Source: Rhabdaerophilum calidifontis (lineage in GTDB: Bacteria; Pseudomonadota; Alphaproteobacteria; Rhizobiales; Beijerinckiaceae). From it: a DNA stretch of 64,000 nt. The notes under the pieces are model-generated. The model ran no database searches. It was not told where the DNA came from and saw only the letters and a program-made list of their open reading frames with translations. The stretch covers positions 62,001 through 126,000 of the forward strand of contig NZ_VTRS01000008.1 in the NCBI RefSeq assembly GCF_008641065.1, in the 5' to 3' direction. Numbering within the stretch: position 1 is the stretch's first letter; each line of letters opens with the position of its first letter. Below are positions 26,213 through 33,639 of this stretch, piece by piece. The position numbers and the translations under genes are program-made.

Positions 26213-26769
26213 CGCCAGCCCCTTTCCGGCGTGATCCGCGTCAGCGCGACGCCGCTCAGCCGCTCGGCCAGCGGTAGCAGGCGCCGGAAGGGCGGTTCCG
26301 CCAGCCGGCGCAGCGGGCCGGCCAGCGCCAGCACTTCCTCGGCAAGGTCGATCTCGGCATCGTCGATCGCGTTGCGCAATGCGAGCACCGCTTCGGTATC
26401 GCCCTCGACGACGAGGTCGCGCGAGAAGAACAGCGCATCCCCGTCATAGGCGCCGTGGACGAGGCCGAGCAGCGCGGCGAGCGGGCCGGCGATGCGCGCG
26501 TCCCAGCCGGAGGCACGCCGGCGATCCAGCGCCTCGACGCGGAGATCGGATGGGTCCGGCCGCAGCATGATGGCGAAGGGCAGGTCGGTCGGGTCGATCA
26601 GGAAGATTGCCCGCGCCTTGTCGCCGAGCCGGGCGAAGAGTGCATCGTGCCGTCGCGCCGTGCCGGCCGTGAGGCGCCCGAGCACGTGGTCGACAAGTGC
26701 GAATGGCACGCCTCCCGCCAGCAGGGCGGCGAGCGGCGGCAGCCGGGGGATCGGCATGGTCTCGGACAT
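26209..26769 (-). CDS. ubiT: Ubiquinone biosynthesis accessory factor UbiT (SCP2 domain)
   Basis: UbiT is an SCP2-type lipid carrier thought to hold prenylated quinone intermediates for UbiU-UbiV. It has 186 residues. The N-terminus PFALVDHVLGRL leads into the domain, with FLIDPTDLPFAIMLRPDPSDLRV and VHGAYDGDALFFSRDLVVEGDTEAVLALRNAIDDAEIDL, the last being the family signature region. The ATG at 26769 has an AAGG box; an upstream ATG would intrude into the regulatory gap. A clear FNR-type palindrome lies 36 bases upstream. Confidence 0.88.
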   Translation of the reverse strand: MSETMPIPRLPPLAALLAGGVPFALVDHVLGRLTAGTARRHDALFARLGDKARAIFLIDPTDLPFAIMLRPDPSDLRVEALDRRRASGWDARIAGPLAALLGLVHGAYDGDALFFSRDLVVEGDTEAVLALRNAIDDAEIDLAEEVLALAGPLRRLAEPPFRRLLPLAERLSGVALTRITPERGWR

Positions 26770-26804
26770 GGGCAAGCCCTTAGGCGCGCCGATCCGGCGC
26801 ATCC

Positions 26805-26818
26805 TTGAGCTAGCTCAA
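26805..26818. promoter_or_regulatory. FNR-type binding site between ubiTUV and ubiDX
   Basis: TTGAGCTAGCTCAA is a perfect 14-base palindrome that matches TTGA-N6-TCAA, the FNR/FixK/DNR pattern. It lies in the 112-base divergent gap, 36 bases from the ubiT start and 64 bases from the ubiD start, so it could activate both under low oxygen. Confidence 0.75.
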
Positions 26819-26881
26819 CGCGGAATGCGATTTCGCGGCGCAGGCAGGCCGGCGTGTCTGAGGCGGCGAGAGGAGAAGCCG

Positions 26882-28405
26882 GTGAGGGAGCTTCCGGCAT
26901 TCCAGGATCTGCGCGCCTTCTTGCGCTTCCTGCGCGGGCGCGGCGAGAGCGCGCGGATCGCGAGCCCGGTCAACCTCGTTCACGAGATGACCGAGCTGCA
27001 CCGGCGCGTGCTGGCGCAAGGCGGCCCGGCGCTGGAATTCGCGGCGGCGCATGTCGATGGCGCGCCGGCATCGATGCCGGTGGTGACCAATCTGTTCGGC
27101 ACCGAGGAGCGCGTGGCCGCCGGGCTCGGGCTTTCCCGCGGGCGGATCGGCGAACTCGGCGCCTTCCTCGCCGATCTCCGCGCTCCGGCGCCGATCGACG
27201 GCATGCGCGATGCGGTCTCGCGCTGGCCGCAGCTCCGCGCCGCGCTGGCGACACGTCCCAGCCTCGTCGCCGCTCCGCGCTGCCAGGCGCGCCGCTTCCT
27301 GGGGGCGGATGTGGATCTGGCGCGGCTGCCGGTCCAGACCTGCTGGCCGGGCGAACCCGCGCCGCTGATCACCTGGCCGCTCGTCATCACCCGCCCGCCG
27401 GAGGTCGCCCCGGACGCCAGCGCGCATTACAATACCGGAATCTACCGCATGCAGGTGCTGGGACGGGACCGCGCGATCCTGCGCTGGCTCGCGCATCGCG
27501 GCGGCGCGAAGCACCACCGCGTCTGGCAGGCACACGGCGAGCCGATGCCGGTGGCGGTGGCGATCGGCACCGATCCGGCGACGCTGCTCGCTGCGGCGCT
27601 GCCCCTGCCCGAGACGGTTTCGGAACTGCGTTTCTCCGGTGTGCTGCGCGGCGAGAGGCCGCGGCTCGCGCCGGCGCTGAGCGTGCCGCTGCTGGTGCCG
27701 GCGGATGCTGAAATCGTGCTCGAAGGCTGGGTTGCGCCGGCGGAAACAGCGCCCGAGGGGCCTTACGGCGATCATACCGGCTATTACAACAGCGTGGAAT
27801 CCTTCCCGGTCCTGCGGATCTCGGCGATCACCATGGCGGCCGAGCCGGTCTATCTCACCACCTTCACCGGACGCCCGCCGGACGAACCCTCGGTGATCGG
27901 CGCGGTGTTCAACGATCTCGCGCTGCCGACCATCCGCCAGCAGATCCCCGAAATCCGCGATCTCTGGCTGCCGCCCGAGGCCTGTTCCTACCGCATGGCC
28001 TTCGTCGCGATCGACAAGCGCTATCCCGGCCAGGCGCGGCGGGTGATGACGGCGCTCTGGGGCCTGCTCCCGCAATTCAGCTACACCAAGCTGATCATCG
28101 TCGTGGACGACGATATCGATGTCCGCGACTGGCGCGACATCGCCTGGGCGCTCGCGACGCGGATGGACCCCGCGCGCGACCTGATGTCCCTCGATCACAC
28201 GCCGATCGATTACCTCGATTTCGCCTCGCCCGAGCCGGGGCTCGGGGGCAAGCTCGGGATCGATGCAACGACGAAGATCGGCGCCGAGACGACGCGCGAA
28301 TGGGGCCGCGTGCTCGCCATGTCCGACGCGGTGACGCGGCGGGTCGATACGCTCTGGCCCGCGATCCTGCGCGAGATCGGCGGCAGGGCGCCGGAGGTGT
28401 CATGA
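26882..28405 (+). CDS. ubiD: 4-hydroxy-3-polyprenylbenzoate decarboxylase UbiD
   Basis: UbiD removes the ring carboxyl during ubiquinone synthesis using the prenylated flavin made by UbiX. It has 507 residues. Marks include NTGIYRMQVLGRDRAILRW for metal and phosphate binding, the catalytic segment with Glu in AETAPEGPYGDHTGYYN, and DATTKIGAE near the C-terminus. The GTG at 26882 is chosen because AGGAGAA lies directly upstream and the protein then begins RELPAFQDLRAFLRFL, as in homologues. Its end overlaps ubiX by 4 bases. Confidence 0.92.
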   Translation: MRELPAFQDLRAFLRFLRGRGESARIASPVNLVHEMTELHRRVLAQGGPALEFAAAHVDGAPASMPVVTNLFGTEERVAAGLGLSRGRIGELGAFLADLRAPAPIDGMRDAVSRWPQLRAALATRPSLVAAPRCQARRFLGADVDLARLPVQTCWPGEPAPLITWPLVITRPPEVAPDASAHYNTGIYRMQVLGRDRAILRWLAHRGGAKHHRVWQAHGEPMPVAVAIGTDPATLLAAALPLPETVSELRFSGVLRGERPRLAPALSVPLLVPADAEIVLEGWVAPAETAPEGPYGDHTGYYNSVESFPVLRISAITMAAEPVYLTTFTGRPPDEPSVIGAVFNDLALPTIRQQIPEIRDLWLPPEACSYRMAFVAIDKRYPGQARRVMTALWGLLPQFSYTKLIIVVDDDIDVRDWRDIAWALATRMDPARDLMSLDHTPIDYLDFASPEPGLGGKLGIDATTKIGAETTREWGRVLAMSDAVTRRVDTLWPAILREIGGRAPEVS

Positions 28406-29010
28406 ACGGAGGGGGCATGCGCGGGGGCGGCGCGCCCCGCATCGTCGTCGGCATCAGCGGCGCGTCTGGCGCGGCGATCGGTTGCCGGGTCGTCGAGCGG
28501 CTGGCCGATTGCGGCGCGGAGGTCGATCTCGTTGTTTCCGATGCCGGGCGGCGCACGCTCGCGGCCGAGATCGGGCCCGGCGCGCTGGCCGCCCTGGCGG
28601 CGCGGGCCGCGCGCCGGCACGGCATCCGCGAGATCGGCGCCGGGATCGCCTCCGGCTCGGTTCCGGTGGCGGGGATGATCGTGGCGCCCTGTTCGATGCG
28701 CACGCTCGCCGCGATCGCGCATTCGCTCGCCGACAACCTGCTCGTCCGCGCGGCGGATGTCCGGCTCAAGGAGCGCCAGCCGCTCGTTCTCGTCGCCCGC
28801 GAGGCGCCGCTGCATCTTGGGCATCTCCGCGCGATGGCGGCGGTCACGGAGATGGGGGCCATCGTCATGCCGCCGGTTCCGGCCTTCTACCTGCGGCCGG
28901 CGAGCGTTGCCGAGATCGTCGATCAGATCGCCGCCCGCGCGATCGACCTGCTGCGGGTCTTCCCTGCCGCTGCGCGGGCCTGGGAGCCGGAGGCATCGGC
29001 GCGGCCCTGA
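28402..29010 (+). CDS. ubiX: Flavin prenyltransferase UbiX
   Basis: UbiX joins dimethylallyl phosphate to FMN to make the cofactor of UbiD. It has 202 residues. VVGISGASGAAIGCRVVERL holds the FMN-binding turn; VAPCSMRTLAAIAHSLADNLLVRAADVRLKERQPLVLV and MPPVPAFYLRP are the family core. It is coupled to ubiD by an ATGA overlap. The region after its stop (to 29115) contains a strong hairpin shared with the converging aioA gene. Confidence 0.93.
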   Translation: MNGGGMRGGGAPRIVVGISGASGAAIGCRVVERLADCGAEVDLVVSDAGRRTLAAEIGPGALAALAARAARRHGIREIGAGIASGSVPVAGMIVAPCSMRTLAAIAHSLADNLLVRAADVRLKERQPLVLVAREAPLHLGHLRAMAAVTEMGAIVMPPVPAFYLRPASVAEIVDQIAARAIDLLRVFPAAARAWEPEASARP

Positions 29011-29070
29011 TCCGCCGGCGACTGATTGGCGACCGCGATCGCCCTGATGGCGAGGTCCGGAACAGGCGAG

Positions 29071-29105
29071 GCAAGGGCCCGCGCGGTCCATGCCCGGGCC
29101 CTTGC
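29071..29105. terminator. Hairpin between converging ubiX and aioA
   Basis: GCAAGGGCCCG (29071-29081) pairs perfectly with CGGGCCCTTGC (29095-29105) around a 13-base loop. It sits in the 105-base gap between two converging genes and may stop transcription from either side. There is no good T-run, so it is a weak terminator or a Rho-dependent pause site. Confidence 0.55.
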
Positions 29106-29115
29106 GGAGGCTGGT

Positions 29116-31581
29116 TTAGCCCGCGGTATATTCCTGGGATTTCCAGGTGATGCCCTTCGTCCCTTCCGGTGCATCCGCAAGCTTGCGGATATTGGCCCAG
29201 GTCTGCTTGTAGTTCGGCAGGATCAGCTCATTGGTTCCGGAATTGACGACGTTGCCCACAGCGCCGGTCGGGTATCCGAATTTCATGAAGGCCTGCTTCT
29301 TCTTCGCCGAGGGCGTGGGATAGACGGTCGCCTGCGTCGCGCCGTCATCGTTGAACACCTCGACGAGATCGCCCTGCTTGAGGCCGAGTTCGGCCATGTC
29401 CGCCGGGTTGATCTCGATCAGCGGATAAGGGAAGCGATCCATCACGAAATCGTTGTGCTGGTCCAGATAGGCCGATTGCCAGACGAGGTTCGCCCGCCCG
29501 TTATTGATGAGGAAGGCGAACTTGTTCTTCTGCGTCTGCTTGCCAGGCGCCTGAAGACCGCGCCATTTGGCCTCCATGAAGATCGCCTTGCCGTCCTTGG
29601 TGCCGAACTTGCCATCCGAATAGAGGCGCTTGGTGCCGATGATCTTGCCGTCCTTGAAGTCGATCGCCGGCTCCTGGAAGCCGTTGGTGCCCATCGCCCT
29701 GAGCCGGGCATAGGTCACGTGCGTGCCGCCCTTCTCGTGCTTGTGGTAGCCGTCCATGAAGGCGTCTTCCTCGGTCTTCCAGTCGAAGCCCTTGAACTTG
29801 TCGGCATAGGCGGCATCGCCCATTTCGCGCAGTACGCGCTCCATATGGTTGGCGATTCGTGCGGCAATCAGGCAATCGGGCATGGAATCGCCGGGCGGGT
29901 CCATGTAGCGCTCGACAAGCCGCATGCGCCGCTCGCCGTTCATCGAGGTAAGGTTCATCTCACCCGAGGTCGCCGCCGGCAGCCAGACATGCGCGGCCTG
30001 GCCGATCTGCGACGGCACGATGTCGACATCCACCACGAACAGCCCGCCCTGCTTGATCGCCGCAACGATGGCGTCGACGAGCCCCTTGCGGTCCGAGGCC
30101 GGCACGGTGGACATCGCGTCCTTCACCATGTCGGTGCGCTTCTTGTAGACCTGCTTGAACAGGGTGGCGTTGAGCGTCGTCTTGTAATGGTCGCAGCCCC
30201 AGATGTGATGCACCCCACCCTTGCCGTTGATCAGCAGCTGGTCGACATAGGCCGCTGGCCGGCCGACATGTGCATCCGAGGGCCGCGAATAGCCTTCCTG
30301 GTGGCCGCCGAGGCGGACCACACCGCCGCCGGGCCGGCCGACATTGCCGGTCGCCAGCGCCACGTTCACGATCGCGGCGTTGGTGCGGTAATTGTCATTG
30401 CCCCAGATGATGCCCTTCTCGTAGGCGAACATCGCGCGCCGGCGCTTGCCGCCGTCCTTCGGTTCGGCGATCCAGGTCGCGGCCTTGATGATATCCGCTG
30501 GAACGAGCCCGGTGATGCGCGCCGCCTCCTCGATAGAGGTGCGATTGGCGGCGATCATCTTGTCGTAATCCTTGGTCGAGGCGGCGATGAACGCCTTATC
30601 CGTCCACCCCTTGTCGTGGATATAGGTCATCAGCGCGTTGAACAGCACCATGTCGGTGCCGCTTTCGAGCGCGAGATGCAGCACGCGGTCCTTGCCGGCC
30701 TCGACCTCGCAGGCATTGACCGTCACCGTCCGGCGCGGATCGATGATGATGATCCGGCCCGGCGCATGGGCTTCGCCGGGGATCTCGCGGCGCTTCAGCT
30801 CCAGCGAGGCGCCGCGCAGGTTCGGCACCCAATGGTTGAGGAAGTAGTTCGTCTGCGTCTCAAGCGGATTTGCGCCGATGCAGACGATCGTATCCGCGAG
30901 CTGCGCGTCTTCGTAGCAATTGTTGAGTTCGCCCACGCCCATGTCGCGGGTGGCATGCACTTCGGAATTGTAGGCCGGGCGATTGTGGATGCGGATATTC
31001 TTGACCTTCATCGCCTCGAAATAGAGCTTGCCCGTGCCCCAGGTGTTCTCGTAGCCGCCGCCGGCGCCGCCATGGTCGAAGGCCGAGACGAAGAGCCCGT
31101 CCTCGCCCTGCTCCTTGATCACCGTGGCGGTGACGCGCGCGACGAGATCGAGCGCGTCGTTCCAGGAGGTCGGCTGCATCTGGCCATAGCGCCAGACCAT
31201 CGGCGAGGTAAGCCGATGCAATTGCGTGCCGCGCGGCTTTGAATAGGAGGTTTCCGCCATGCGCGCGCCGCGCACCGAGCCGAGGCCCGAATTCACCGAG
31301 CAGGCCTTGTCCGGCATGATGACGAGGTTCACGTCACGCCCGTTCTGGCGCACGACATTGAACATCGAGGGCGAATACCAGGCGGCATCCTGCCCGGCCT
31401 GTGCCTTGGCAAGATCCACGCCGAACTTGTTGTTGGCCGGTTCCGGGCCGCCCTGCTTGTTCACATCCCAAGTATAGGCCTTGTAGCCGCAGCCGACGAT
31501 GCAGAAATGACAGGTGACGTTGTGCTCCTTGGCATCCTTCGGGATGATGGGGAGACGATCGATCTGACGCTTGTAAGCCAT
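29116..31581 (-). CDS. aioA: Arsenite oxidase large subunit AioA
   Basis: This is the molybdenum subunit of arsenite oxidase, which oxidises As(III) to As(V) in the periplasm with AioB. It has 821 residues. The [3Fe-4S] cluster motif C24-x2-C27-x3-C31 (VTCHFCIVGCGYKAYTW) is the AioA form. Next are NVVRQNGRDVNLVIMPDKACSVNSGLGSVRGAR (in several blocks) and HNRPAYNSEVHATRDMGVGELNNCYEDA for the bis-molybdopterin site. The second ATG (31581) has GGAGG 7 bases upstream; the first is too close to that box. It has no signal peptide, as expected for co-export with AioB. It ends in ITWKSQEYTAG. Confidence 0.97.
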   Translation of the reverse strand: MAYKRQIDRLPIIPKDAKEHNVTCHFCIVGCGYKAYTWDVNKQGGPEPANNKFGVDLAKAQAGQDAAWYSPSMFNVVRQNGRDVNLVIMPDKACSVNSGLGSVRGARMAETSYSKPRGTQLHRLTSPMVWRYGQMQPTSWNDALDLVARVTATVIKEQGEDGLFVSAFDHGGAGGGYENTWGTGKLYFEAMKVKNIRIHNRPAYNSEVHATRDMGVGELNNCYEDAQLADTIVCIGANPLETQTNYFLNHWVPNLRGASLELKRREIPGEAHAPGRIIIIDPRRTVTVNACEVEAGKDRVLHLALESGTDMVLFNALMTYIHDKGWTDKAFIAASTKDYDKMIAANRTSIEEAARITGLVPADIIKAATWIAEPKDGGKRRRAMFAYEKGIIWGNDNYRTNAAIVNVALATGNVGRPGGGVVRLGGHQEGYSRPSDAHVGRPAAYVDQLLINGKGGVHHIWGCDHYKTTLNATLFKQVYKKRTDMVKDAMSTVPASDRKGLVDAIVAAIKQGGLFVVDVDIVPSQIGQAAHVWLPAATSGEMNLTSMNGERRMRLVERYMDPPGDSMPDCLIAARIANHMERVLREMGDAAYADKFKGFDWKTEEDAFMDGYHKHEKGGTHVTYARLRAMGTNGFQEPAIDFKDGKIIGTKRLYSDGKFGTKDGKAIFMEAKWRGLQAPGKQTQKNKFAFLINNGRANLVWQSAYLDQHNDFVMDRFPYPLIEINPADMAELGLKQGDLVEVFNDDGATQATVYPTPSAKKKQAFMKFGYPTGAVGNVVNSGTNELILPNYKQTWANIRKLADAPEGTKGITWKSQEYTAG

Positions 31582-31596
31582 GGTCATGCCTCCCGA

Positions 31597-32121
31597 TCAA
31601 AGAACGTTGCTCAGCCGCCCGTAGAGCAGCTCGTCGATACCCTCGGCGGTGATGTCGCCATTGGCGGCGACCCGCAGCACATATTGCGGCAGGTTCTGGG
31701 TCGCCTGACCCCAGATCTGCTGCCCGCCGGCCTCGCAATCGAAGCGGGAATAATGGCCGGGGCAGTTCAGCGTGCGGTCGGACTTGTTGTAGGCGAGCGG
31801 GAAGCCCTTGTGCGGGCAGATCGTCGAGAAGCCGACAATGTCGCCATCCGGCCCGACCCCGCCTTCCACGCGCTTGCCGAGCTTGAGCAGCACGCCCGGC
31901 GCATCCGCATCCGGATAGGCGACATCGAACGGTTCGTTGGGCTTGAGTTGGGAGACGTTGGCGAGCTTCCTCGCCGGGTAGTCAACCAGCGCCGGCAGCG
32001 GCTTCGCTTCTGCCAGCCCCTGGCCGGCAACCGTGGCCGCGGCGCCGGCGGCCACGGCGGCGCCGCCGCGCAGAAAGAGCCGCCGCCCCATATCGATTTT
32101 CAGGTCGCATCTCTTCGACAT
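31597..32121 (-). CDS. aioB: Arsenite oxidase small Rieske subunit AioB
   Basis: This is the [2Fe-2S] Rieske subunit that passes electrons from AioA to a cytochrome or azurin. It has 174 residues. GRRLFLRGGAAVAAG at 12-26 is a twin-arginine signal that exports the AioAB complex. Cluster ligands are C102 and H104 in CPHKGF and C120 and H123 in CPGHYS. The extra disulfide cysteines of common Rieske proteins are replaced by Phe107 and Gly122. ATG at 32121 has GGAGG 6 bases upstream. It is the first gene of aioBA behind a sigma-54 promoter. Confidence 0.97.
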   Translation of the reverse strand: MSKRCDLKIDMGRRLFLRGGAAVAAGAAATVAGQGLAEAKPLPALVDYPARKLANVSQLKPNEPFDVAYPDADAPGVLLKLGKRVEGGVGPDGDIVGFSTICPHKGFPLAYNKSDRTLNCPGHYSRFDCEAGGQQIWGQATQNLPQYVLRVAANGDITAEGIDELLYGRLSNVL

Positions 32122-32130
32122 CGCTTCCTC

Positions 32131-32150
32131 CCAAGACGTCTTTGTCTTGG
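32131..32150 (-). promoter_or_regulatory. Hairpin in the aioB 5' leader
   Basis: CCAAGAC and GTCTTGG arms around a 6-base loop form a perfect 7-bp stem just upstream of, and slightly overlapping, the ribosome binding site of aioB. It may affect mRNA stability or translation. Confidence 0.45.
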
Positions 32151-32159
32151 CGAAGGCTG

Positions 32160-32175
32160 TCCAAGGAATGTGCCA
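32160..32175 (-). promoter_or_regulatory. Sigma-54 (-24/-12) promoter of aioBA
   Basis: Read on the minus strand, TGGCAC at 32175-32170, five bases, then TTGGA at 32164-32160 matches the sigma-54 consensus TGGCAC-N5-TTGCA with one mismatch. It lies 39 bases before aioB. The neighbouring regulator AioR is a sigma-54 activator, which makes the assignment strong. Confidence 0.85.
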
Positions 32176-32258
32176 GCGGGGCAATGGCGGCAATCATCAG
32201 TATGATCAACAGGTTATAACCTTAGGGGCGTACGCGGTCATGCGCGCTGTCCGCTTGC

Positions 32259-32302
32259 CCGGACATGATGCGCCGCATCATGTCCGGAAATCCGGACATC
32301 AT
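32259..32302. promoter_or_regulatory. Three-half-site palindromic array, probable AioR enhancer
   Basis: CCGGACATGATG (32259-32270) and CATCATGTCCGG (32276-32287) are perfect inverted arms 5 bases apart. A third half-site TCCGGACATCAT follows at 32291-32302, making a second palindrome TGTCCGGAAATCCGGACA at 32281-32298. The array begins 84 bases upstream of the -24 box, the usual distance for activators of sigma-54 promoters, and slightly overlaps the aioR stop codon. There is no T-run, so a terminator is unlikely. Confidence 0.6.
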
Positions 32303-33639
32303 TGCGCGGCGTGGATGCCGAGCCGCCGCATGCGCTCCCAGAGCGTGGTGCGCGAGATGCCGAGCAGGCGTGCCGTTGCGCCGACATGCCCCCCCGTTTC
32401 CCGCAGGGCGCTTTCGATCCGCCGCCGCTCGGCGGCATCGCGGGCGGCGCTCAGCGTGCCGGCATCGGCTTGCGCCGACGCGTCGCCGCGGCGTTGGGGA
32501 AACAGGTCCGCCGGCATGATCCACTCGCCAGGAGCGAGCGCCACCGCCCGTTCGACCCGGTTGCGCAACTCGCGGATATTGCCCGGCCAGTCATGCGCCA
32601 GCGCCGCCTCGATCGCCAGCGAGGAGAAGCCCCGCAGGATATTGCGGTCGCGATCGAGGCTGGCGTCGAAGAATTGCCCGGCGAGCCAGGGGATGTCGTC
32701 GCGCCGCTCGCGGAGCGGCGGCAGATCGACCGAGACCACCGCCAGCCGGTAATAGAGATCGGCGCGAAATCGTCCTTCCCGCGCGGCCTGTTCCAGATCC
32801 CGGTTGGTCGCGGCCAGCAGCCGCGCGCGCAGGGGCAGGATCGCCTCGCCGCCGAGTCGCGAGAAGCTCCGCTCCTCGATCAGCCGCAGCAGCTTGGCCT
32901 GAAGCCGATCGGGCAACTCCCCGATCTCGTCGAGAAACAACACGCCGTCCTGCGCGCGCTCGGCATAGCCGAGATGCCGCCGGTCGGCGCCGGTGAAAGC
33001 GCCGCGTTCGTGCCCGAAGATCTCGCTTTCGAGCAGATCATTCGGGATGGCAGCGCAATTGACCGCGATGAACGGTTTACGCGCCTGAGGCGAGACGGCG
33101 TGGAGGAAGCGCGCGGCGACTTCCTTTCCGGTGCCGGTTTCGCCCGTAAGCAGCACCGTGGCGGGCGAAGAGGCAAGCCGGCGCAGCATGGCCTCGATAC
33201 GCAGCATTTCCGGTGTGCCGCCGAGGACGGGCGCCCCGGTTTCATCTGCGCGCGAGCGGATCAGGCTCTTCACCCTGCCAAGGAACGTATCCATCTGGAA
33301 TGGCTTCGCCATGTAATCGCCGGCGCCGGCCCGCGTCAGGCGCACGGCCTGGTCGATATCGCCGAACGCGGTGATGAACAGGAAGGGCGCGCTGGCGCCG
33401 CCATCGGCCAGCTTGCGGAAGACCTCTTCACCCGACATGTCCGGAAGGCGGATATCGCAGATCACCAGTTCCGGCGCGGCATGGGAGAAGTGGCGCAGCG
33501 CTTCCGAACCATTGCTCAGCCAGCGCACCTTGGCGCCCTCGATGGCGAGCCGCTGCGCCAGCGATTCGCCCATGATCGGATCGTCCTCCACGAGCAGGAT
33601 CCGGCGACCATCCAGGAAGTGCTGCGGCTCAGGCGACAT
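32299..33639 (-). CDS. aioR: Sigma-54-dependent response regulator AioR
   Basis: This is an NtrC-type response regulator, 446 residues. The receiver domain has the phosphoacceptor D62 (ICDIRLPDMSG) and K112. The AAA+ domain follows, with Walker A GETGTGKE at 166-173 and the sigma-54 contact loop GAFTGA at 213-218. A Fis-type helix-turn-helix lies at the end (GATARLLGISRTTLWERMRRL). ATG at 33639 gives the receiver a proper start and overlaps the aioS stop by 11 bases. It would activate aioBA from the sigma-54 promoter at 32160-32175. Confidence 0.95.
   Translation of the reverse strand: MSPEPQHFLDGRRILLVEDDPIMGESLAQRLAIEGAKVRWLSNGSEALRHFSHAAPELVICDIRLPDMSGEEVFRKLADGGASAPFLFITAFGDIDQAVRLTRAGAGDYMAKPFQMDTFLGRVKSLIRSRADETGAPVLGGTPEMLRIEAMLRRLASSPATVLLTGETGTGKEVAARFLHAVSPQARKPFIAVNCAAIPNDLLESEIFGHERGAFTGADRRHLGYAERAQDGVLFLDEIGELPDRLQAKLLRLIEERSFSRLGGEAILPLRARLLAATNRDLEQAAREGRFRADLYYRLAVVSVDLPPLRERRDDIPWLAGQFFDASLDRDRNILRGFSSLAIEAALAHDWPGNIRELRNRVERAVALAPGEWIMPADLFPQRRGDASAQADAGTLSAARDAAERRRIESALRETGGHVGATARLLGISRTTLWERMRRLGIHAAQ

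Noticed and set aside
32259-32287. Terminator after aioR
   Set aside because: The palindrome is strong but no T-run follows on either strand, a third half-site extends the pattern, and the place fits an enhancer of a sigma-54 promoter better.
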